This document shows positions 7,459 to 12,383 of a stretch of DNA of 22,670 bases, piece after piece (position 1 is the first letter of the stretch; every line of letters begins with the position of its first letter). Made by a program: the position numbers and the translations under genes. Under the pieces are notes generated by a model, which was given only the letters and a program-made list of their open reading frames with translations, was not told the DNA's origin and ran no database searches. The stretch lies in the NCBI GenBank assembly GCA_934446135.1, contig CAKSDT010000018.1:1-22670 (forward strand). Reading direction: 5' to 3'. Source of the DNA: an uncultured Clostridia bacterium (GTDB taxonomy: Bacteria; Bacillota; Clostridia; RGIG6154).

Positions 7459-8076
7459 ATGAAAATTTTATTTCAAGGTGATTCTATAACAGATACCGGA
7501 AGAAACAGAGAGGATGAAAGACATTTGGGCTATGGTTATGCCCGTGATGTTAAAAGAATATTAAATGCGGAACCTAATGATTATGAGTTTATCAACAAAG
7601 GTATTTCGGGAAACAGGGTGACGGACCTTATTTCAAGATGGAAAAAGGATTGCCTTAACATTAAACCGGATTTTATAAGTATACTTATAGGTGTAAATGA
7701 TGTTTGGCACGAATACGACGGAGAAAACGGAGTAGATGCGGAAAGTTATGAAATGTTTTATGACTTGCTTATAAAAAGAACTCTTGAAAAACTTCCCGGC
7801 GTAAAAGTTATGATTTTAATTCCATATCTTCTTCCGGGATGCGGATGGGAAGAATACGGTGCTGAGTTTAAAGATGAAGTTGTAAAAAGAGGCGAAGCAG
7901 CAAAGAGAATTGCCGAAAAATATAACCTTCCTTATATTGAACTTCAAAATGGTCTTGATAAATATATTGAAGAAAACCCCGGAGCAGTGCTTTCAGGCGA
8001 CGGTGTTCATCCTAATAATGAAGGTCATAAAGTAATTGCAAAAATGTGGGTAGAAAAATTTAAAGAGATTATATAA
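7459..8076 (+). CDS. SGNH/GDSL-family hydrolase, substrate unknown
   Basis: This is a 205-residue esterase-like protein of the SGNH superfamily. All four blocks are present: GDSIT with nucleophile S9, GISGNRV (oxyanion G51), IGVND (oxyanion N80), and the C-terminal DGVH with D181 and H184 of the triad. There is no signal peptide, so it should be cytoplasmic. The family covers acyl-esterases, lysophospholipases and carbohydrate (xylan- or peptidoglycan-) acetyl esterases; the sequence does not tell which. It follows clpE by 17 bp with AGAAAGGAAAC as ribosome-binding site, so it is probably co-transcribed. The gene end abuts the inverted-repeat element, whose left hairpin lacks a proper T run in this direction. 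Confidence 0.88.
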   Translation: MKILFQGDSITDTGRNREDERHLGYGYARDVKRILNAEPNDYEFINKGISGNRVTDLISRWKKDCLNIKPDFISILIGVNDVWHEYDGENGVDAESYEMFYDLLIKRTLEKLPGVKVMILIPYLLPGCGWEEYGAEFKDEVVKRGEAAKRIAEKYNLPYIELQNGLDKYIEENPGAVLSGDGVHPNNEGHKVIAKMWVEKFKEII

Positions 8077-8083
8077 AATAAAA

Positions 8084-8118
8084 AAGGGACTGCCAAAGCA
8101 GTCCCTTCAGACTGTCGA
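8084..8118. repeat. Left inverted-repeat arm (35 bp) with hairpin
   Basis: The 24-bp hairpin 8084-8107 continues to TGTCGA at 8113-8118. Read leftward, the hairpin is followed by TTTTT, so it is a good terminator for transcripts leaving the element to the left. Read rightward from the SGNH gene it ends in TTCAG, a poor T run. Confidence 0.85.
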
Positions 8119-8185
8119 AAATGTCGGCTGGTCGCAAGTTAAAAAATATCAATACATTTTTCCGTATATAATTCGAGCGTATTAA

Positions 8186-8214
8186 TTGACGGGTAACCAC
8201 TGTCCAAAAATAAT
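8186..8214 (+). promoter_or_regulatory. Candidate promoter inside the inverted-repeat element
   Basis: TTGACG (8186-8191), a 17-bp spacer and AATAAT (8209-8214). Each hexamer is 5 of 6 to consensus. Transcription would start near 8221 and read through the internal hairpins to the right-end hairpin. Confidence 0.25.
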
Positions 8215-8220
8215 TAAACT

Positions 8221-8424
8221 GCATTATAAAAATACTTTAACCCCCGTTGGGTTCAAGGTTTTTTGCTTGCTTTTGCCGAACATAAATTCTACCGTATACA
8301 CACATACGCCGACGAATCATGTTTGGCAAATTTACCTTCCCTTTTCGAAGTCTACCCGCGTGTCAATAGGTTTATCGACACGCTAAAGGGACTGCTTTGG
8401 CAGTCCCTTAAACTTTATTTTTTA
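8221..8424 (+). ncRNA. Candidate structured small RNA within the inverted-repeat element
   Basis: A possible transcript of about 200 nt from the promoter at 8186-8214. Predicted helices are AACCC/GGGTT (8239-8243 with 8249-8253); a nested helix 8272-8330 made of TTTGCCGAACAT with ATGTTTGGCAAA (12 pairs, one G-U), ATTC/GAAT and CGTAT/ATACG; and GCGTGTC/GACACGC (8358-8364 with 8377-8383). The end would be the hairpin 8386-8409 followed after 4 nt by TTTATTTTTT. The single imperfect pair in the long helix is G-U on the plus strand but A-C on the minus strand, which favours a plus-strand RNA. No known RNA family is recognised. Confidence 0.25.
8375..8409. repeat. Right inverted-repeat arm (35 bp) with hairpin
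   Basis: Begins TCGACA and ends in the 24-bp hairpin 8386-8409. It is the reverse complement of 8084-8118 except at 3 positions. Read rightward, the hairpin is followed by AAAC and then a T-rich run. It lies 5 bp past the mscL stop codon, so it may also serve as a transcript end for mscL, though with no T run in that direction. Confidence 0.85.
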
Positions 8425-8792
8425 AGTTCCTCTAATATCTGTTCAAGAAGTTTTATATCTTCAGGCTTTTCAGGAACTGTTTCCGCTTTAGGTTCTTCTT
8501 TTTTATGGAGTTTTGAAAGAAGTTTGATTATTATAAATATAGTGAGGGCAATGATTAAAAAGTCAACAACATTTTGTACAAAAAGTCCGTATTTTATTTC
8601 CGAGCCGTTAAGATTAAATGCGTAACTTTCGAAGTTTGCACCGCCTATAGAGCCAAACAACGGCATAATTATATCGCTCACCAATGATGAAACAATTTTC
8701 CCGAATGCAGAACCTATTATTACACCGACGGCCATATCAAACACATTTCCCTTTACAGCAAATTCTTTAAATTCTTGTATAAATTTTTTCAT
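8415..8792 (-). CDS. mscL: Large-conductance mechanosensitive channel MscL
   Basis: This is a 125-residue MscL that forms a homopentameric safety valve opening under membrane tension during hypo-osmotic shock. The N-terminal amphipathic helix and TM1 are clear: FKEFAVKGNVFDMAVGVIIGSAFGKIVSSLVSDIIMP (8-44), including the Gly/Ala-rich gate packing. A periplasm-equivalent loop (~45-68) is followed by TM2 (about 69-92) and a charged C-terminal helix rich in Glu and Lys (112-125). The length is typical. AAAGGAAA lies 10 bp before the ATG at 8792; an upstream ATG at 8799 is out of frame. It is monocistronic, with an extended -10 promoter back to back with that of yhbY. Confidence 0.96.
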   Translation of the reverse strand: MKKFIQEFKEFAVKGNVFDMAVGVIIGSAFGKIVSSLVSDIIMPLFGSIGGANFESYAFNLNGSEIKYGLFVQNVVDFLIIALTIFIIIKLLSKLHKKEEPKAETVPEKPEDIKLLEQILEELKK

Positions 8793-8820
8793 TTTTCATC
8801 GGTTTCCTTTCTTTTTTTAC

Positions 8821-8849
8821 ATTTTATCATAAAAACATTGCTTTTTCAA
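8821..8849 (-). promoter_or_regulatory. Promoter of mscL (extended -10)
   Basis: On the minus strand, TTGAAA (8844-8849), a 17-bp spacer and TAAAAT (8821-8826), with TGA immediately before the -10. It overlaps the divergent yhbY promoter by less than one base pair of gap. Confidence 0.7.
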
Positions 8850-8878
8850 TTGCCAATTTTAAGAGTTTGTGATACAAT
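8850..8878 (+). promoter_or_regulatory. Promoter of yhbY (extended -10)
   Basis: TTGCCA (8850-8855), a 17-bp spacer and TACAAT (8873-8878), with TGA immediately before the -10. The -35 boxes of mscL and yhbY are directly adjacent (8849/8850), so the two genes share one compact divergent control region. Confidence 0.65.
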
Positions 8879-8907
8879 TGACTTAATTATTAAAAAGGAG
8901 AATGAAA

Positions 8908-9198
8908 ATGACAGGCAAACAGAGAGCGTATTTAAGAGGTCTTGCAAATTCTATAGATGCAAAATATCAGATAGGAAAAAACGGAATTGACTATAATTTT
9001 TTAACACAAATAAGACAGGCACTTGAGGCTAACGAACTTATAAAAATTCATGTACTTGAAAATTCACTTTCGGATATCAGAGAAGTATGCGGTCAGTTGT
9101 GCGAGAGGGTTGATGCACAGCCTGTTCAGGTTATAGGAAACAGATTCGTTATTTACAAAAAATCTCAGAACAACCCTAAAATCGAGTTGCCAAGATAA
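8908..9198 (+). CDS. yhbY: YhbY-family CRM-domain RNA-binding protein
   Basis: This is a small basic protein with a single CRM domain (IF3-C-like fold) that binds RNA. The family associates with pre-50S ribosomal particles, and a role in ribosome assembly is inferred. Motifs: MTGKQRAYLRGLAN, the GxxG loop GKNG (23-26), LEANELIKIHVLEN, and the C-terminal QVIGNRFVIYK. I start it at the ATG at 8908 (96 residues) because AAAAGGAG ends at 8900, 7 bases before it. The upstream in-frame ATG at 8902 (98 residues) leaves only one base and is unlikely. It is usually near nadD or obgE in Firmicutes; here it stands alone between mscL and pnp. It shares a bidirectional terminator with pnp. Confidence 0.95.
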   Translation: MTGKQRAYLRGLANSIDAKYQIGKNGIDYNFLTQIRQALEANELIKIHVLENSLSDIREVCGQLCERVDAQPVQVIGNRFVIYKKSQNNPKIELPR

Positions 9199-9212
9199 CT
9201 TAAGTAAAAAAT

Positions 9213-9237
9213 ATCCCGGCGGTTTAACCGCCGGGAT
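9213..9237. terminator. Bidirectional terminator between yhbY and pnp
   Basis: A GC-rich 25-nt near-perfect palindrome (12-bp arms, ATCCCGGCGG outermost) between convergent genes. Leftward it is followed by ATTTTTT, a good terminator for pnp. Rightward the tail TAGTTTT is weaker but usable for yhbY. Confidence 0.9.
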
Positions 9238-9242
9238 TAGTT

Positions 9243-11354
9243 TTAGTCTTCTTTAGGAGTTTCCGTTTCCGGTTTCGGAAGTGCGTCTTTTCTTGAAAGG
9301 TTAAGTCTGCCTTGCTTGTCTATTTCAATAAGTTTAACCATTATTTCATCGCCCTCAGAAACAATATCTGTTACCTTTTCAACACGCTTGTGATCGAGTT
9401 TTGAAATGTGAACAAGACCTTCTCTTCCCGGCAGAAATTCAACAAAAGCACCAAAGTCCATAATTTTTGTAACTTTGCCTTTGTAAATTTTTCCTACTTC
9501 AGGATCTTCAACAATTCCGAGTACAGTATCAAGAGCCTTCTGAGCTGCTTCGCTGTCATTCGTAAGAATGTAAACGGAACCGTCTTCCTCTATGTCGATT
9601 TTCACACCTGTGTCAGCAATAATTTTTTGGATAGTTTTGCCGCCCGAACCGATAACATCTTTGATTTTCTCAATAGGAATCTTTGTCTGAATAATCTTCG
9701 GAGCATACGGTGAAAGTTCCTTTCTTGGCTCCGGAATGGCTTTAAGCATAACTTCATCTAAAATATAAAGTCTTGCCTTTCTTGTTTTTTCAAATGCTTC
9801 TTTGATGATATCTGTTGTAAGACCGTCAATCTTAATATCAACCTGAATTGCCGTGATTCCGTTTTTCGTTCCGCCAACTTTAAAGTCCATATCTCCAAAG
9901 AAATCCTCAAGACCCTGAATATCAAGCATAGTAACGAATCTGTCATCCTCGGTTACAAGACCTACGGAAATGCCGGCAACAGGTTCTTTAATCGGAACAC
10001 CTGCATCCATAAGTGCAAGGGTTGAACCGCAGATAGAACCCTGTGATGTTGAACCGTTTGATGACAACACTTCAGATACGAGCCTTATTGTATAAGGAAA
10101 TTCATCAACCGGAGGAATTACCGGAACAAGAGCACGCTCTGCAAGTGCACCGTGACCGATTTCTCTTCTTCCCGGACCTCTTGAAGGTCTTGTTTCACCA
10201 ACTGAGTATGATGGGAAATTGTATTGGTGCATATATCTTTTACTTTCATTTTCATCAATTCCGTCTAAAATCTGGTTTTCACTTACTGCACCTAAAGTTG
10301 CAACTGTAAGAACCTGAGTTTGTCCTCTTGTAAACATACCCGAACCGTGAACTCTCGGAAGAAGTCCGACTTCAGCCGACAAAGGTCTTATCTGGTTGAG
10401 GTTTCTTCCGTCAACACGCTTACCGTCGTCTAAAATCCATCTTATTACTACATATTTTTGTAATTTGTAAATAGCATCATCTATTTCAGTTTCTCTTTCT
10501 TCAAACTGCGAATCAAGTTTTTCATGTGCTTCTTTTGTCACTTCAGAAAGTCTTTCGTCTCGGACAGTCTTGTCATCAGTGTCAAGAGCCCATTTTATTC
10601 TTTCTATAACTGCATTTTTGGTTGCCTCATAAACATCATCCGCAACAACAATTGGAGTATATTGAATTTTTTCTTTCTTTCCTATTTCATCTGCGATAGA
10701 TTGAATGAAACGGCAGAGTTTTTTAACCTCTTCATGACCGGCCAGAATTGCTTCAAGCATTAAATCCTCGGGCACTTCTTTTGCACCGGCTTCAATCATA
10801 ACCACTTTTTCGAGTGTTCCCGAAAGTGTAAGGTCGAGGGTGCTTTCGGCTCTTTCGGAAACGGTAGGATTTATAACAGGTTTGCCGTTAACAAGACCTA
10901 CAGAAACACTTGCAACAGGTCCGTTAAACGGAATATCCGAAATTGCAACTGCAGTTGCAGCACCTACCATAGCGGTGATTTCAGGCGAATTATCCTGCTC
11001 AACACTCATAACTGTTGTTACTATAGATACATCGTTCCTCAAATCTTTTGGAAACAACGGACGCATAGGTCTGTCAATACATCTTGAAGCAAGAATTGCA
11101 GACTCTGTAGGTTTTCCCTCTCTCTTAATAAAACTTCCGGGAATTTTTCCTACTGCGTAAAGTTTTTCTTCGTAATCAACACTTAAGGGGAAGAAATCAA
11201 CGCCTTCTCTCGGAGCATTTGATGCGGTTGCGGTTGCAAGAACCACAGTATCACCGTATCTTACCAAACAAGCACCGTTAGCAAGACCAGCCATTTTACC
11301 GGTTTCAACAACCAGTGGTCTGCCTGCTAAGGTGGTTTCAAAAGTTCTGAACAT
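9243..11354 (-). CDS. pnp: Polynucleotide phosphorylase (PNPase)
   Basis: This is a 703-residue trimeric 3'-to-5' exoribonuclease that degrades RNA phosphorolytically to nucleoside diphosphates in the degradosome. Order: first RNase PH core (from TTLAGRPLVVETGKMA at 7-22), all-helical linker (~215-300), second catalytic RNase PH core with GETRPSRGPGRREIGHGALAERAL and the active-site cluster EDFFGDMDFK (D484 and D490 match E. coli D486 and D492), KH domain with IGSGGKTIQK, and S1 domain (KGKVTKIMDFGAFVEF...). All parts are intact and the length is normal. The ribosome-binding site is GAAAGG. It lies downstream of rpsO as in many bacteria, but a terminator and a structured leader separate them. 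Confidence 0.98.
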   Translation of the reverse strand: MFRTFETTLAGRPLVVETGKMAGLANGACLVRYGDTVVLATATASNAPREGVDFFPLSVDYEEKLYAVGKIPGSFIKREGKPTESAILASRCIDRPMRPLFPKDLRNDVSIVTTVMSVEQDNSPEITAMVGAATAVAISDIPFNGPVASVSVGLVNGKPVINPTVSERAESTLDLTLSGTLEKVVMIEAGAKEVPEDLMLEAILAGHEEVKKLCRFIQSIADEIGKKEKIQYTPIVVADDVYEATKNAVIERIKWALDTDDKTVRDERLSEVTKEAHEKLDSQFEERETEIDDAIYKLQKYVVIRWILDDGKRVDGRNLNQIRPLSAEVGLLPRVHGSGMFTRGQTQVLTVATLGAVSENQILDGIDENESKRYMHQYNFPSYSVGETRPSRGPGRREIGHGALAERALVPVIPPVDEFPYTIRLVSEVLSSNGSTSQGSICGSTLALMDAGVPIKEPVAGISVGLVTEDDRFVTMLDIQGLEDFFGDMDFKVGGTKNGITAIQVDIKIDGLTTDIIKEAFEKTRKARLYILDEVMLKAIPEPRKELSPYAPKIIQTKIPIEKIKDVIGSGGKTIQKIIADTGVKIDIEEDGSVYILTNDSEAAQKALDTVLGIVEDPEVGKIYKGKVTKIMDFGAFVEFLPGREGLVHISKLDHKRVEKVTDIVSEGDEIMVKLIEIDKQGRLNLSRKDALPKPETETPKED

Positions 11355-11371
11355 TTTTTACCAACCTTTCT

Positions 11372-11409
11372 CATAAGTGAACACTTATGCCGTATGCCAC
11401 CTGACATAC
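11372..11409 (-). promoter_or_regulatory. Two hairpins next to the pnp ribosome-binding site
   Basis: In the pnp leader (minus strand), GTATG/CATAC (11405-11409 with 11392-11396) is followed by a perfect CATAAGTG/CACTTATG hairpin (11382-11389 with 11372-11379) only a few bases upstream of the AAAGG site. The second palindrome could affect ribosome access or be an operator. Confidence 0.45.
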
Positions 11410-11424
11410 ATTATTATTTAATCT

Positions 11425-11479
11425 TTTTATTACTCAGATAAAAGCCGCAAAATTTACGGATTTTATCTGAATAATAAAA
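11425..11479 (-). promoter_or_regulatory. Long imperfect hairpin in the pnp leader
   Basis: Arms TTTTATTA/TAATAAAA (8 bp), one mismatch, TCAGATAAAA/TTTTATCTGA (10 bp), one mismatch, then CCG/CGG closing a 9-nt loop: about 21 bp in total. It sits between the rpsO terminator and the pnp start. It has the size of RNase III substrates. In Escherichia coli a comparable leader helix mediates PNPase autocontrol; the parallel here is inference. Confidence 0.5.
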
Positions 11480-11503
11480 TTTCAGTGTCAAAAAATAAAA
11501 ACG

Positions 11504-11537
11504 GGGTATATGAAGCCCGTATGTTCTTCATATACCC
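11504..11537 (-). terminator. Terminator or attenuator between rpsO and pnp
   Basis: A 12-bp perfect stem (11504-11515 with 11526-11537; GGGTATATGAAG arm) and a 10-nt loop. Read leftward, the tail is CGTTTTTATTTTTT, with two bases between the stem and the T run. It lies right after the rpsO stop. pnp has no clear promoter beyond it, so partial read-through is likely. Confidence 0.8.
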
Positions 11538-11546
11538 GAAGTCTTT

Positions 11547-11810
11547 TTATTTTCTCAAACCAAGTTTGGCAATAATTGCTCTGTATCTTTCGATATCTTT
11601 TTTCTGAAGATACGAAAGAAGACCTCTTCTCTTACCAACCATCATCAAAAGACCTCTTCTTGAGTGAAAGTCTTTTTTGTTCTTTTTAAGATGTTCGTTC
11701 AAGTGATTAATTCTGTTTGTTAAAATTGCAATCTGAACTTCAGGAGAACCTGTATCAGTATCATGGATTTTAGCATCAGAAATAATCTGTTGTTTGAGTT
11801 CCTTATCCAT
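11547..11810 (-). CDS. rpsO: 30S ribosomal protein S15
   Basis: An 87-residue S15, a primary 16S rRNA-binding protein that organises the three-way junction of helices 20-22 and forms an inter-subunit bridge. Nearly the entire family signature is present: HDTDTGSPEVQIAILTNRINHLNEHLKKNKKDFHSRRGLLMMVGKRRGLLSYL. Both rRNA-contact regions, DTGSPEVQ and HSRRGLLMMVGKR, are intact. The ribosome-binding site GGAGGT lies 8 bases before the ATG. S15 represses its own translation through leader structures that differ between phyla; the 80-nt leader here is highly structured. A strong terminator follows before pnp. Confidence 0.97.
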   Translation of the reverse strand: MDKELKQQIISDAKIHDTDTGSPEVQIAILTNRINHLNEHLKKNKKDFHSRRGLLMMVGKRRGLLSYLQKKDIERYRAIIAKLGLRK

Positions 11811-11839
11811 TGAAAATACCTCCGTATTAAAATATTATC

Positions 11840-11889
11840 GCGTGTTACTTGCGTCAATGGTCGGAGAATCCGAGAAACGCAGTAAACGC
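11840..11889 (-). promoter_or_regulatory. Nested-helix leader of rpsO, candidate S15 autoregulatory element
   Basis: In the message, nested pairs are GCG/CGC (11887-11889 with 11840-11842), TTACT/AGTAA (11881-11885 with 11845-11849), GCGT/ACGC (11877-11880 with 11851-11854), and TCGGA/TCCGA (11869-11873 with 11861-11865) closing loop TTC. The predicted transcript start (~11891) lies directly before the outer helix, and GGAGG follows 17 nt after it. It matches none of the S15 leader classes that I can recognise by eye. Confidence 0.55.
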
Positions 11890-11897
11890 TACAAATC

Positions 11898-11926
11898 ATA
11901 ATATCACAAAAATTTCCTTTTGTAAA
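11898..11926 (-). promoter_or_regulatory. Promoter of rpsO (extended -10)
   Basis: On the minus strand, TTTACA (11921-11926), a 17-bp spacer and TATTAT (11898-11903), with TGA directly upstream of the -10. Confidence 0.75.
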
Positions 11927-11942
11927 TAGTTTTTTTTGATTT

Positions 11943-12203
11943 TTAGACAAATACTGTGTTTAATAGTGCAATAATCGATATAATTGCAGCCCCAAATGCA
12001 AGGAAGAGGGAAAAATTAGGGCCCTTTTTATATTTTGGTTCGTATTTTTTTGCATAGTGGGTAATTATCTTGTTGGCTTCGTTCATTATTTTATCGTCTT
12101 CGTATACTGCTGCATCTTTTAAAATCAGCACTCCTCGTTCGAAATACGGTGAATCGACACTGTCGATAACAATAATTCTTTTATTTTTTACTTTTTTTAA
12201 CAT
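11943..12203 (-). CDS. Small tail-anchored membrane protein, function unknown
   Basis: An 86-residue protein that I do not recognise. The N-terminal part is basic (MLKKVKNKR) followed by a short hydrophobic beta-like stretch IIVIDSV and SPYFERGVLILKD. The middle is helical and charged (EDDKIMNEANKIITHYAKKYEPKYKK, ~35-60). The end is one hydrophobic segment (about 64-85, FSLFLAFGAAIISIIALLNTVFV), which would make it a C-tail-anchored protein with a cytoplasmic body. AAGGAAG lies 11 bases before the ATG. No terminator separates it from rpsO, only 40 bp before the rpsO -35 box, so read-through is possible. The regular gene-like composition and ribosome-binding site make it a real gene; the role is open. 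Confidence 0.75.
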   Translation of the reverse strand: MLKKVKNKRIIVIDSVDSPYFERGVLILKDAAVYEDDKIMNEANKIITHYAKKYEPKYKKGPNFSLFLAFGAAIISIIALLNTVFV

Positions 12204-12300
12204 AGATAAACCAACTTCCTTTTAAATTTATACTGTATCCTAATATTGCACAAAAATTATCCGTTTTATACAAAAAATGGTGAAATATAAGCGAAAAACC

Positions 12301-12329
12301 TTGACTTTAAGAGTAAATTGGAATAATAT
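12301..12329 (+). promoter_or_regulatory. Probable promoter of the phosphoglucomutase gene
   Basis: TTGACT (12301-12306), a 17-bp spacer and TAATAT (12324-12329). Overlapping AT-rich alternatives (TATAAT at 12329-12334, TATACT at 12334-12339) fit the -35 less well at 22 and 27 bp, so the exact -10 is uncertain. Confidence 0.5.
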
Positions 12330-12383
12330 ATAATATACTAAGTAATAATATGGCTTGGTGATTACAGGAAAGGAAACATAATT

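Larger units (their letters stand above)
8084..8409. mobile_element. 326-bp MITE-like element with 35-bp inverted repeats
   Basis: The stretch between the convergent SGNH and mscL genes is bounded by 35-bp inverted repeats (8084-8118 and 8375-8409) that differ at 3 positions. The outer 24 bp of each arm are identical and are themselves hairpins (AAGGGACTGC and GCAGTCCCTT around CAAA or TTTG). Inside are nested hairpins: AACCC/GGGTT (8239-8253), a long helix at 8272-8330, and GCGTGTC/GACACGC (8358-8364 with 8377-8383). No transposase, long ORF or clear target-site duplication is visible. The inner DNA is less AT-rich than the flanks. A miniature inverted-repeat element is the simplest reading; paired terminators around an RNA gene is the alternative. 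Confidence 0.5.

Noticed and set aside
8239..8253. GGGTTCAA near a hairpin, as in a tRNA T-arm
   Set aside because: No cloverleaf, acceptor stem or anticodon arm can be drawn around it; it is only the AACCC/GGGTT hairpin followed by CAA.
8237..8320. A 27-codon minus-strand ORF beginning MIRRRMCVYGRIYVRQKQ inside the inverted-repeat element
   Set aside because: It largely coincides with the nested hairpin 8272-8330, and the nearest purine-rich tract is too far upstream to be a clear ribosome-binding site. Its Arg/Tyr-rich content looks like a by-product of the hairpin sequence.
8263..8625. A 120-codon plus-strand ORF across the element and the mscL 3' half
   Set aside because: More than half is antisense to mscL, which is clearly real. 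It starts in the repeat element, has no ribosome-binding site, and has no recognisable motif.
10840..11160. A 106-codon ORF antisense to pnp
   Set aside because: It mirrors the conserved first PNPase domain in another frame. Such shadows are expected, and no promoter or ribosome-binding site was seen.
12204..12300. Promoter for the 86-residue membrane-protein gene
   Set aside because: Several AT-rich hexamers occur on the minus strand, but none combine good -35 and -10 boxes at 16-18 bp, so I list none.
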